Source of the DNA: Ramlibacter humi
GTDB lineage: Bacteria; Pseudomonadota; Gammaproteobacteria; Burkholderiales; Burkholderiaceae_C
Length of the DNA: 64,000 bases
Direction: 5' to 3'
Assembly: GCF_004681975.1 (NCBI RefSeq)
Contig: NZ_SMLK01000009.1
Span: 62,001-126,000 of the forward strand
Positions within the stretch are counted from its first letter, which is position 1. Each line of letters opens with the position of its first letter. Shown in pieces: positions 25,900 to 33,514 of the stretch. Below the pieces are notes generated by a model that was given only the letters and a program-made list of their open reading frames with translations, did no database searches and was not told where the DNA came from. A program made the translations under genes and the position numbers.

Positions 25900-26277
25900 A
25901 TGACTTTCATCGACGCCAGCCAGCGCCTGGCGCTGTTGCTGCGTACGCAGGTTCCTGCATTTCGCGCCCAGCAGGGCCGCATGCGGGGCAAGGCCCAAGC
26001 CGCCGAGCCGTCCGCGGATCAACCGTCGGACCTGGCCGGCGTCGTCGCACAGCGCATCCAGGCGCTTGCTGCCAACGATCCCGACCGCAAGCGCAAGGCC
26101 CTGCGCATCTTCCTCGAATCGCTGCTGCTGCAGCAGTTGGGGCCGCAGCTGCTGCACGACTCGTCGTTCAGCTCAATGGTGGATGCGGTGCAAGGCCAGA
26201 TCCAGGCCGACCCTGAGACGGCCTCGGCAGCCGAAGCGCTCAGCGACCTGCTGGTGCGCGGCGGCGCCCGCCCGTAG
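25900..26277 (+). CDS. Hypothetical protein, 125 residues
   Basis: I do not recognise this family. The ATG has GAGG about 8 nt upstream and follows the TPR gene by 10 bp, so they form one unit. The product is soluble and mostly helical, with an Ala/Gln-rich first half and a hydrophobic helical block (DRKRKALRIFLESLLLQQLGPQLL) followed by DSSFSSMVDAVQGQIQ. The hydrophobic block could bind a partner. It converges with the last gene of the flagellar-type unit with only 6 bp between them. Confidence 0.6.
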   Translation: MTFIDASQRLALLLRTQVPAFRAQQGRMRGKAQAAEPSADQPSDLAGVVAQRIQALAANDPDRKRKALRIFLESLLLQQLGPQLLHDSSFSSMVDAVQGQIQADPETASAAEALSDLLVRGGARP

Positions 26278-26283
26278 CGCGCA

Positions 26284-27390
26284 TCAGCGCGGCTTTCGCG
26301 CCTGCAGCAGCAGCTGTTGCAAGGAACGGGCGTCACCTGCCTGTCCCGACAGCACCGCGCGCGCGTAAGCCGACGTCGCATGGCCCGGATCCAGGCGCTC
26401 GGCTTCCGACAGGTGCCGCTCGGCCTCCTCTCGCTCGCCCCCCAACGCCAGCACCAGCGCCAACGCCGCGTGCGTCCCGGCGTGTGACGCATCCAGCTTC
26501 AACGCTTCGCGCAGCGCGGCAAGCGCCGCACCGCGGTCACCCTGCAGCAGCCGCGCCCACGCGAGCGCGTGCCAGCTGTCGATGTGTTCCGGCATGGCGG
26601 TGACAGCGCGTTCCAGCTGCGCCTGCGCATCCGGCAGCTTCATTGCCTGCAAGCTGGCGAAGCCCAGCGCGGACCAGGTGCGCCCATCGTCCGGATGGCC
26701 TTGCAACGCCTGTTGCAGCCATCGTGCCGCGCCGGGCAGGTCGCCGTCCGCCAGTGCCACCGAACCCCGCGCGACCAGTGTCTCGTGCTGCGTCGGATCG
26801 GCCAGCAACGCCGCCTCGGCCCAGCGCCGGGCCAGGTCCAGCTCGTTCTCGTCCAGGGCAATGAGGCTCGCCACCCCCCGCGCGACAGGATCCAGCGTGC
26901 CGGCGCCGTCCTGACGTCGCGCCCACTCCAGCGCCTCTTCCAGATGCTGCAGCCGGTGCTCGGCTCGCAGCCACAGCACTTGCAACGCGCGGCGCTGCGG
27001 ATCCGGCAGCTTCGCGGCCTGCTCCAGCCACGGCTGCAGGACGGCATGGCATGCCTCGGCATCGCCTTGCAGGAAGCGGACGTACGCCAGGTCGTGCGCC
27101 AGCACCGGGTGCGGCCCGCTTTCCGTGGCCAGCTGCTCGAGCAGTCGCGCGGCCTCGGGCAACTCCCGCTGCGCGATCGCCAGGCGGGCGCGGCGGAATG
27201 TCCATTCGGCGGGGTCCAGCGACAGCCGTTCCGCGGACTGGATGTATTCCCGCGCGCGCTGGTGCTCGCCGCAGGCAATGGCCGCCTCGCACGCGTCGGC
27301 CAGCAGCGCGGGATTGGCGGGGTCTTCCTTCAGGTACGCCGCCAGGCGCTGCAGCCGGGTCGCGGCAGCCGAAGAGGGATTGGGATTCAT
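26284..27390 (-). CDS. TPR-repeat protein at the end of the flagellar-type unit
   Basis: A 368-residue protein built almost entirely of TPR/Sel1-like helical pairs (for example AACGEHQRAREYIQSAERLSLDP, ALADGDLPGAARWLQQALQGHPDD, LLQGDRGAALAALREALKLDASH, LGGEREEAERHLSEAERLDPGH). No signal peptide. It starts 14 bp after the sigma factor stop and is the last gene of the run, so it is probably co-expressed with the export apparatus. Class-III chaperones of type III secretion are TPR proteins, so binding an exported substrate is a fair guess, but nothing in the sequence proves it. Confidence 0.75.
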   Translation of the reverse strand: MNPNPSSAAATRLQRLAAYLKEDPANPALLADACEAAIACGEHQRAREYIQSAERLSLDPAEWTFRRARLAIAQRELPEAARLLEQLATESGPHPVLAHDLAYVRFLQGDAEACHAVLQPWLEQAAKLPDPQRRALQVLWLRAEHRLQHLEEALEWARRQDGAGTLDPVARGVASLIALDENELDLARRWAEAALLADPTQHETLVARGSVALADGDLPGAARWLQQALQGHPDDGRTWSALGFASLQAMKLPDAQAQLERAVTAMPEHIDSWHALAWARLLQGDRGAALAALREALKLDASHAGTHAALALVLALGGEREEAERHLSEAERLDPGHATSAYARAVLSGQAGDARSLQQLLLQARKPR

Positions 27391-27404
27391 TGGAAAGGCT
27401 CCGC

Positions 27405-28184
27405 TCAAAACGATACATCGATGCCGGCATCGCCGCCCAGCGCCGAGCGCAAGCGCAGCAGCGCCTGCTTGTGGACCTGCGAGATGCGCCCGCGCGTCAC
27501 GCCCATGGTGGACGCGACTTGCTCGAACGGCACTTCCTGGATGTAGTGGGACCGGATCACCGTGCGCTCCTGAGGCGGCAGCTCCTCGATGGCCCGGAGC
27601 AGCCGCTCGCGCAGCTGCCGCACCTCGACCTCCCGGTAGAACGGCACCGATTCGGCCCCGTCCGGGTCCTCGACCATCGAGGTGCCTTCCAGCACCCAGG
27701 CCAGCGCCAGGCCCAGCCCCACTTCGGCGATGAAGTCGAACAGCTGTTCCGTGGTCCTGGGCGCCGCGCCCGGCTTGAGGCCGGCTTGCTCCCGCGCGAG
27801 GTCCTTCATCGCCTGCATGCGCTCGGCGCGGACGCGCTGGCGCGCCGAGATCTGCTGCTGCTTCTCGGTCAGCCGCTCCAGGCCGTTGAGGATGGCACCG
27901 TGCATGCGGCGCGCAGCGAACGTGCGGAACTGCGCGCCGCGGCCCGGCTCGTAGCGCTCCATCGCTTCCAGCAAGCCGACCGACGCGTACTGCAGATAGT
28001 CGCCGAATTCGATCTCGTCGTGGTAGCGCCGGGCGTAGTAGCTGCCGGCCACCACGCGCGCGTACGGCATGTGCATTTCCAGCAGCCGTTCGCGCGCGCC
28101 TGCGTCGCCCTGGTCGCGCAGCCGGCGCCACAGCGCAGCCTCTTCTTCGGCCGCCGCGGAAAGGTGTTCGGGGTTGCTTTCCAC
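27405..28184 (-). CDS. fliA: Flagellar sigma factor sigma-28 (FliA-like)
   Basis: A 259-residue sigma-70-family factor. Region 2 is clear (EMHMPYARVVAGSYYARRYHDEIEFGDYLQYASVGLLEAMERYEPGRGAQFRTFAARRMHGAILNGLE has the FliA-type DxxQ-like core), and region 4 is LPPQERTVIRSHYIQEVPFEQVASTMGVTRGRISQVHKQALLRLR. Sigma-28 directs RNA polymerase to late flagellar promoters. The start is uncertain: GTG at 28184 is used, and a TTG at 28193 overlapping the fliP stop would add three residues. No anti-sigma factor FlgM gene is recognised in the window. If the system has no filament, its regulon here must be something other than flagellin, perhaps the neighbouring secreted proteins. Confidence 0.85.
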   Translation of the reverse strand: MESNPEHLSAAAEEEAALWRRLRDQGDAGARERLLEMHMPYARVVAGSYYARRYHDEIEFGDYLQYASVGLLEAMERYEPGRGAQFRTFAARRMHGAILNGLERLTEKQQQISARQRVRAERMQAMKDLAREQAGLKPGAAPRTTEQLFDFIAEVGLGLALAWVLEGTSMVEDPDGAESVPFYREVEVRQLRERLLRAIEELPPQERTVIRSHYIQEVPFEQVASTMGVTRGRISQVHKQALLRLRSALGGDAGIDVSF

Positions 28185-28189
28185 TGCGA

Positions 28190-29062
28190 TCAATGAAAGG
28201 AACCCACCAGCGCCCTGAGCACCAGGGTCCAGCCGTCCACCAGGATGAACATCAGGATCTTCAGCGGCAGCGCCACGGTGGTCGGCGGCATCATCATCAT
28301 GCCCAGCGCCATCAGCACGCTGGAGACGATCAGGTCGATCAGCAGGAAGGGCAGGAAGATCACGAACCCGATCTGGAACGCGGCACGCAGCTCCGACAGC
28401 ATGAACGCCGGGATCAGCTGGACGTTGCTGACGTCGTCCATGGACCGCGGCGGCTTCGCCTTCGACAGCTCGATCATCAGCGCGAGGTCCTGCTCGCGCG
28501 TCTGCCTGACCATGAACTCGCGCAGCGGCTCGGCGCCGCGCTGGTAGGCGGCTTCCATGCCGATCGTGCCGTTCATGAACGGCTGGAATGCCTTCTCGCT
28601 CACCTGGGTGAGCGCCGGCGCCATGGTGAACAGCGTGAGGAACAGCGCCAGCCCGATGAGCACCGGGTTGGGCGGCGTCTCCGGCATGCCGATGGCATGG
28701 CGCAGCATCGACAGGACGATGATGGTGCGCAGGAACGACGTCACGCACATCAGCAGAGCGGGCAGCACCGCCAGCACCGTCAGGCCCAGCACGATGCGCA
28801 AGGCCTGCGCCGTGTCCGTCGAAGCGATGCGGGCTGGCGCACCCGCCGGTGCCACCGCCGGCCGGCGCACGCTGTCCCGTGCCGCCGGACGCGCGGCGCG
28901 CGGGGCCTCGACCGCCGCGGGCGCGCTGGCGACGGCCGCGGGTGATGCGGCAACTTCTTCGCCGGCTTCCTGTGCGCTGGCCTGCAGGCCGGCCATCAAG
29001 AGCAGCACAGCGAGGAGCCCGATGCGGCCCAGGCGCGCCGCCGGTTGCATCCAGGAGATCAC
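28190..29062 (-). CDS. fliP: Flagellar-type export protein FliP
   Basis: A 290-residue inner-membrane protein of the export gate. A cleavable signal-like segment (LLAVLLLMAGLQASA) and an Ala/Pro-rich periplasmic stretch come first. The conserved FliP body follows: VLPALLMCVTSFLRTIIVLSMLR, NPVLIGLALFLTLFTM, and the C-terminal hairpin LPFLLIDLIVSSVLMALGMMMMPP. FliP, FliQ and FliR form the helical export channel. The GTG at 29062 overlaps the fliO stop (GTGA) and has GGGGAAGG upstream; an ATG at 29050 is the alternative. The body is well conserved, so the gate should work. Confidence 0.93.
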   Translation of the reverse strand: MISWMQPAARLGRIGLLAVLLLMAGLQASAQEAGEEVAASPAAVASAPAAVEAPRAARPAARDSVRRPAVAPAGAPARIASTDTAQALRIVLGLTVLAVLPALLMCVTSFLRTIIVLSMLRHAIGMPETPPNPVLIGLALFLTLFTMAPALTQVSEKAFQPFMNGTIGMEAAYQRGAEPLREFMVRQTREQDLALMIELSKAKPPRSMDDVSNVQLIPAFMLSELRAAFQIGFVIFLPFLLIDLIVSSVLMALGMMMMPPTTVALPLKILMFILVDGWTLVLRALVGSFH

Positions 29063-29517
29063 GATGACTGGCCTTCCCCGCTCTCCGCGGGATGGCGTGC
29101 GAGCAGCGTGACCTGGCTCCCTGTGCAGCCGAGCAGCAGTTCCTCTCCCCGCCATCGCACCACGTGCACGCTGGCCTGCGGTGTCAGGGGCTGGCTGGCC
29201 ACTCGCTCGACGGCAACGCCGGATCGCGGGGCGGCCCAGGCCTGCAGCAGCCCGCGCGCGCCGCGACGGCGCACCACGAACACGGCAGCGCCGATGGCCA
29301 ACCCCGCCAGCACGAACAACGCGAGCCAGGGCGGGTTGTCCGCCGGCCCGCCGGCATCGCGCCGGAGCGGCAGGTCCTTGGGCAGCGGGCCAGGCGCCTC
29401 GGCGGAAGCGGCGCCCACCGGGCTTGCCGCCGGCTGGGACAGCGAAGCGAGCGGCCAGGCGAGCAGCAGGCCGGCGCACGCCACCGCCAACACCGTGGAG
29501 CGAAGCACGGCGCCCAT
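29059..29517 (-). CDS. fliO: Flagellar-type export assembly protein FliO
   Basis: A 152-residue protein. It has an N-terminal signal-like helix (LAVACAGLLLAWPLASL), a Pro-rich spacer, one membrane helix (LALFVLAGLAIGAAVFVV) followed by an RRRG stop-transfer, and a small cytoplasmic domain with GVAVERVASQPLTPQASVHVVRWRGEELLLGCT, typical of FliO. FliO helps assemble FliP. It sits between fliN and fliP as in most flagellar operons, starting one base after the fliN stop. Confidence 0.85.
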   Translation of the reverse strand: MGAVLRSTVLAVACAGLLLAWPLASLSQPAASPVGAASAEAPGPLPKDLPLRRDAGGPADNPPWLALFVLAGLAIGAAVFVVRRRGARGLLQAWAAPRSGVAVERVASQPLTPQASVHVVRWRGEELLLGCTGSQVTLLARHPAESGEGQSS

Positions 29518-29518
29518 C

Positions 29519-29875
29519 TCAGAACTTCAGCGGCAGGGGCAGCTCCGTCACGCGCACGCCGAAGCGGCCGTCGACGGCCACCAGCTGCCCGCGTGCGACC
29601 ACGCGCCCTTCGAGCAGCAGGTCCACGGGCTGTTCCACTTCGCGGTCCAGCACCAGCACTTCATGCTCACGGGCCCCCAGCAATTGGCCCACCGACATCT
29701 GCGCGCGGCCGACACAGACCTGCAGCTGCACTTTCACCGCGTGGAGTGGATTGGCGGCCGGCTGCACCGCCGCGCCGGGCTGGCCGTCCTGCGGCGCCTC
29801 GTCCAGCACGATGGGCTGCAGGCGAGGCGCCTGTTCGGCGGCCCCATTCATGAACGATTCGATCATCTGGCTCAT
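29519..29875 (-). CDS. fliN: C-ring/sorting-platform protein FliN (SpoA domain)
   Basis: A 118-residue protein with GAGG 10 nt before the ATG. The C-terminal 75 residues are one SpoA domain: VKVQLQVCVGRAQMSVGQLLGAREHEVLVLDREVEQPVDLLLEGRVVARGQLVAVDGRFGVRVTEL. FliN forms the lower part of the switch ring and docks FliH-FliI for export. Length and domain are normal. Because the accompanying FliM and FliG are reduced, this FliN may serve mainly as a docking platform for export. Confidence 0.9.
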   Translation of the reverse strand: MSQMIESFMNGAAEQAPRLQPIVLDEAPQDGQPGAAVQPAANPLHAVKVQLQVCVGRAQMSVGQLLGAREHEVLVLDREVEQPVDLLLEGRVVARGQLVAVDGRFGVRVTELPLPLKF

Positions 29876-29903
29876 GCCATTACCTCTTCAAAAAACTTGG
29901 GGA

Positions 29904-30704
29904 TCAGTGCGCGATTGGGCGGGCCAGTTCGACGGCCATGCGTCCCTGCCGCGCGACCAGGTAGCCTCCAAAGACGCTGCAGCCTTCGGCATCGACCAGG
30001 CGAACGGGTTCCTGGAGCCCGTGTCCCAGCCGGACGACGTCGCCCACCCGCAACCCCTGGAGGGCACCAAGGTCCAGCTCGCAGCCGGACAGCCGCACGT
30101 CCAGTGCAAGCTTTCGGGCGGCCAATGCGTCGGCGGTGCTGCAAAGCGCATCGCGCGGAGCAGCCGCGGGCGATGTGTCAACCAGCAGCCCCGCCTGCCG
30201 GCACCAGGCACTCACGGCGCCGGGCCCGATCAGCAGGCGCCAACCGGGCGTTCCCGGCAACTCGGCATACAGCGCGCCGGACCAGGGTTGGCCCAGGCCC
30301 GGCATCGGCGACTGGGAAACGCCGCCGGTGCCAAGCATCAGGATGGCAGCCAGACGCCGGGTGACATCCCCCGCGCAAGCATCCGCCACCTCGCCGGCCA
30401 GCGCGCCCCTCTTGCCAAACAGCATCGTGGCCAGACCCGAGGCGGCGCCGCCCGGCGCCAGCAACCAGCCCTCGCCAGGGCCGAGCGCCTTCCAGCCCGG
30501 GCGCAGCACGGCTTCGGAGGACGCCGGCTCCAACCGCACGCCCAGTGCCTCGCGCTCCAGCCCCCAAGCCTGCCGCCATTCGGCAAGGGCGCGTCCGATG
30601 GCATCCGCCAGTGCGTCGGTCTGCCGGGTCGTCCAGGCCACCAGTTCCCAGCCCGCTTCGCGAGAGCGCCAAGGCGAGGCTTCTTGTCCGGGCGCGGCCT
30701 GCAT
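29904..30704 (-). CDS. fliM: Divergent FliM/SctQ-like SpoA-domain protein
   Basis: A 266-residue protein in the fliM position, overlapping the flgE stop (TGATG); a GTG one codon earlier is also possible. The C-terminal 70 residues form a SpoA domain (LALDVRLSGCELDLGALQGLRVGDVVRLGHGLQEPVRLVDAEGCSVFGGYLVARQGRMAVEL). The middle is only weakly like FliM. Ordinary FliM is about 330 residues and starts with a short CheY-binding helix (EIDALL type); none is seen here, as the N terminus reads MQAAPGQEASPWRSREAGWE. The protein is therefore more like SctQ of injectisomes. It probably forms the export platform without directional switching. Confidence 0.7.
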   Translation of the reverse strand: MQAAPGQEASPWRSREAGWELVAWTTRQTDALADAIGRALAEWRQAWGLEREALGVRLEPASSEAVLRPGWKALGPGEGWLLAPGGAASGLATMLFGKRGALAGEVADACAGDVTRRLAAILMLGTGGVSQSPMPGLGQPWSGALYAELPGTPGWRLLIGPGAVSAWCRQAGLLVDTSPAAAPRDALCSTADALAARKLALDVRLSGCELDLGALQGLRVGDVVRLGHGLQEPVRLVDAEGCSVFGGYLVARQGRMAVELARPIAH

Positions 30705-31885
30705 CACTTGCCGCCCTTCATCTGGAACAGCTCCTGCAGCATCTCGTTGGCCGTGGAGACGACCTGGGAAGAAGCCTGGTAACCCCGCTGCATGACGACC
30801 AGTTCGCTGAACTCGCGCGAGAGGTCCACGTTGGAGACTTCCAGCACGCCCGCCTTCACGCTGCCGAAGACACCGTCGCCCGCATAGCCCAGCTTCCAGG
30901 CGATGCCGTTCGCCTCGCCGAACTGGTTGCTGCCGAGATCCTCCACGGCATCCGTGGTGTCGAACCTCGCCAGCGCCAGGCGCGCGCCCCGGGCCGTGCG
31001 GTTGTTGCTGTACGTCGCCACCAGCGTGCCCTGGCTGTCGAAAGTGACCTTGGTGAGCTGGCCGGGCGGGCTGCCGTCCTGCGACGTCATCGCGAGCGTC
31101 GACAGGCTTCCCGAGGCGAACGATGTGACGTCGCTGCTGAAGTCCAGCGTCAGTTCCTGCGACTCGCGCCCCGCCGGCGTGTAGGTGAATGCGAACTTGG
31201 ACGTGGCCGCCGTCGGCCGCCCGTCGACGAACACCATCTGCGTCGTGCCGACCACGGACGAGCCGTCGAGCAGCTGCACTTTCCAGCTGCCGGGCGTGGT
31301 GGTGCCGGTGTTGGTGAACTTGACCGACAGCGTGTGCTCGCCGCCCATCGCGTCGTACACCTTCACCGAGCCGACCGTCTGTTCCGGCGTGGTGGCCGAC
31401 AGGTTGCCGGTGAAACGCACGTTGCGCGTGGCCTGGCCGCCGATGGCGCGCATGCCCGCGATGCTGATGGCCACGAGGTTGCCGCCCGCGTCCAGGCCCA
31501 TGACCTGGCTGCCGTCGATGCGGTTGATGAAGCGGCCTTCCTGGTCGAAATCGAACTGGCCCGCGCGGGTGTAGCGCGTGCGGCCCTGCTCGTCGCGCAG
31601 CACGAAGAAGCCGCCGCCGTCGATGCCCAGGTCGAACTCGTTGCCGCTCTGGCGCAGGTCGGCGGCGCGGAAGTCCAGCGTCGTGCCCGCGGTGCCCAGG
31701 CCCTGGCCCAGCTGCGTGCGGCCCTCGGTGCCGTTCGCCTGGTTGGCGTAGAACAGGTCGGTGAACTGCAGGGTGGCGGACTTGTAGCCCGGCGTGTTCA
31801 TGTTGGCCGTGTTGTTGCCGATGACGCGCAAGCCCCTGGAAAAACCAAGCAGCCCCGACATGCCCACGTTGATGGAATCGAGCAT
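30704..31885 (-). CDS. flgE: Hook protein FlgE
   Basis: A 393-residue axial protein with GGAGGAAACG before the ATG. The N-terminal rod/hook signature is MLDSINVGMSGLLGFSRGLRVIGNNTANMNTPGYKS, followed by GNEFDLGIDGGGFFVL, the central D1/D2 region, and the C-terminal coiled-coil LEVSNVDLSREFSELVVMQRGYQASSQVVSTANEMLQELFQMK. FlgE polymerises into the extracellular hook after export. Its length is normal, which shows that an external tube, not only a basal body, is encoded. It is followed by the divergent fliM. Confidence 0.93.
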   Translation of the reverse strand: MLDSINVGMSGLLGFSRGLRVIGNNTANMNTPGYKSATLQFTDLFYANQANGTEGRTQLGQGLGTAGTTLDFRAADLRQSGNEFDLGIDGGGFFVLRDEQGRTRYTRAGQFDFDQEGRFINRIDGSQVMGLDAGGNLVAISIAGMRAIGGQATRNVRFTGNLSATTPEQTVGSVKVYDAMGGEHTLSVKFTNTGTTTPGSWKVQLLDGSSVVGTTQMVFVDGRPTAATSKFAFTYTPAGRESQELTLDFSSDVTSFASGSLSTLAMTSQDGSPPGQLTKVTFDSQGTLVATYSNNRTARGARLALARFDTTDAVEDLGSNQFGEANGIAWKLGYAGDGVFGSVKAGVLEVSNVDLSREFSELVVMQRGYQASSQVVSTANEMLQELFQMKGGK

Positions 31886-31896
31886 CGTTTCCTCCT

Positions 31897-32304
31897 TCAG
31901 CGCACGGCGAGGATCTGGCTCAGGCTGATGCCGGGCACGACGGTGCCGCCCGAAACCGTCACGCTGATCGAAGGCGAATCGCCGCTCAGCGACAGCGACG
32001 ACACGGTGCCCGTCACCTGGCCGGTGCTGGTGGTCACGTCCACCGTGCGGCCGATCAGGCCCACCGACTGCAGCGCGGCCTGGTTGGTGATCAGCTGGTC
32101 CAGCTTGTCGTTCAGCTGCTGGGTCTGCTCCAGCGACGTGAACTGCGCGATCTGGGCCATGAACTCCTGGTTGTCCATGGGCTTGAGCGGGTCCTGGTAG
32201 CTCAGCTGCGTGAGCAGGATCTTCAGGAAGTCCTGCAGGCCGAGGTTCGAGGCCGGGGTGGCGGTGGCAGCGGGTGCTGCGCTGACGGATCCGATGGCCA
32301 TCAT
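31897..32304 (-). CDS. flgD: Hook-cap protein FlgD, short form
   Basis: A 135-residue protein containing only the conserved N-terminal part of FlgD: LGLQDFLKILLTQLSYQDPLKPMDNQEFMAQIAQFTSLEQTQQLNDKLDQL, then a short strand-rich end (IGRTVDVTTSTGQVTG...). Typical FlgD is about 220 residues with a FlgD_ig/Tudor-like C-terminal part that forms the cap; most of this is missing. FlgD is exported and scaffolds hook growth. The ATG overlaps the fliK stop (ATGA). Confidence 0.88.
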   Translation of the reverse strand: MMAIGSVSAAPAATATPASNLGLQDFLKILLTQLSYQDPLKPMDNQEFMAQIAQFTSLEQTQQLNDKLDQLITNQAALQSVGLIGRTVDVTTSTGQVTGTVSSLSLSGDSPSISVTVSGGTVVPGISLSQILAVR

Positions 32305-33023
32305 GGCTCCTGGGGTGAGTGGAAAGAGGAAAGCGCCGCCGGCGAGCCGCCAACCGGTGCTTCAAAGAAAACTTCGCCGTTGCACACGACCTTCTGCAGC
32401 CGGTGCCCCGTCTCGGCGCACTGCCGGCGCAAGTCCGCCAGCAGCACCTGCGCGCGAGCCGCCACCGCGGCGGCGTCGCCGGCGATGCCGACCCAGACGC
32501 GCAAGCCGCCGGCCGACTCTTCGACATGCACACGCATGTCCGGTGAGGGGGCGGGTGCGGGCTGGGCAGACGGCGAGGCGGTATCGGAAGCCGGCGCGCC
32601 GTCGACGGCCACGGCGCGTTGCTTCACGGGTTGCGGCGAGCCGGCCGGTTGGGTGGCTGCCGAGAGGACCAGGGCCCGATGCACCGACGATGTTTTCGCC
32701 AAGGCCAATGCCGTGGCAGGCGTGGTGCGCACGGCCGCCGCGACTCTGCCGTCCGCCCTCGAAGTCGCCGGGCCGGGAACCGGCATATCACCGTTAGCCA
32801 TCACTTGCCCGCCGCGAGGCATCGCCACGTCGCGGTTGGCTTGCGGCGCGGATGGACCGCCTGCGATGGCGGCGTGTCCGTGCCCCACCGCACCGTGGAA
32901 CCATTGCCGCGTCTGCGCCTTCTCCATGGCGAGCTGCCAGGCCTTGTCGACGCCGGACGGCGTGCCGGGTGCGGCAGGCGCCGCGGCCGCGTCCATCGGA
33001 AGCTGGCGGGGAATGAGCGTCAT
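32301..33023 (-). CDS. fliK: Hook-length control-like protein FliK, short and divergent
   Basis: A 240-residue Ala/Pro-rich protein assigned by position between fliJ and flgD. Residues 1-160 are low-complexity, as in the ruler part of FliK. The end (GLRVWVGIAGDAAAVAARAQVLLADLRRQCAETGHRLQKVVCNGEVFF) is a compact alpha/beta domain that loosely resembles the FliK/HrpP substrate-switch domain. FliK measures the hook and switches FlhB specificity. It overlaps both neighbours by 4 bp. A real FliK is usually 350-450 residues, so a shorter hook or a different role is possible. Confidence 0.6.
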   Translation of the reverse strand: MTLIPRQLPMDAAAAPAAPGTPSGVDKAWQLAMEKAQTRQWFHGAVGHGHAAIAGGPSAPQANRDVAMPRGGQVMANGDMPVPGPATSRADGRVAAAVRTTPATALALAKTSSVHRALVLSAATQPAGSPQPVKQRAVAVDGAPASDTASPSAQPAPAPSPDMRVHVEESAGGLRVWVGIAGDAAAVAARAQVLLADLRRQCAETGHRLQKVVCNGEVFFEAPVGGSPAALSSFHSPQEP

Positions 33024-33514
33024 GCGCAGCCCTCCGCATCTTTCCCGCCACGCAGCTCGCGCAATGCGAGCCAGTCCGCATCGACCTGAACCTGGGCACG
33101 GCGCGCGGCCTCCCGCAGATGGAGCTCGAGCGCATTGGCCCGCGCCCGCAAGACCACGTCCAGCCGGCGCTGGCGCCGCAGCAGCTCCTGCCGTGCGGCC
33201 GAGAGATCGCCGGCGACCCGCTGTTCGTCCGCCCGCACGCCGGCAACGCGGTCATTCAGGAACGTCAGGTAGGCCAGCTGGTGACGGTGCGCGCGCGGGT
33301 CGGCGTGCGCTTCGAGAGCCTGCCGCGCGTCCTGCGAAGCCTGCACCAGCAGCGATTCCGCCTCGCGCGTGGCGGAGGCGGCGCTTTCCCGCCGCGCGAG
33401 TTCGCGAGCGACGGCCGCTTGCGCTTCGTCGGCCTCCCATTCGAGCTTGCGCTGCAAAGGCGCAAGCCGCCAGTCGAAGCCGCGGACCGGGCGCAAGGGT
33501 GGCCGCACCGTCAT
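33020..33514 (-). CDS. fliJ: FliJ-like coiled-coil export protein
   Basis: A 164-residue protein that is almost wholly charged helix: LQRKLEWEADEAQAAVARELARRESAASATREAESLL followed by a second heptad region around LSAARQELLRRQRRLDVVLRARANALELHLREAARRAQVQ. FliJ/SctO forms the antiparallel coiled-coil stalk inserted into the FliI hexamer and links it to FlhA. Assignment rests on coiled-coil character and location directly after the ATPase gene (4-bp ATGA overlap), because sequence identity in this family is low. Confidence 0.7.
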   Translation of the reverse strand: MTVRPPLRPVRGFDWRLAPLQRKLEWEADEAQAAVARELARRESAASATREAESLLVQASQDARQALEAHADPRAHRHQLAYLTFLNDRVAGVRADEQRVAGDLSAARQELLRRQRRLDVVLRARANALELHLREAARRAQVQVDADWLALRELRGGKDAEGCA

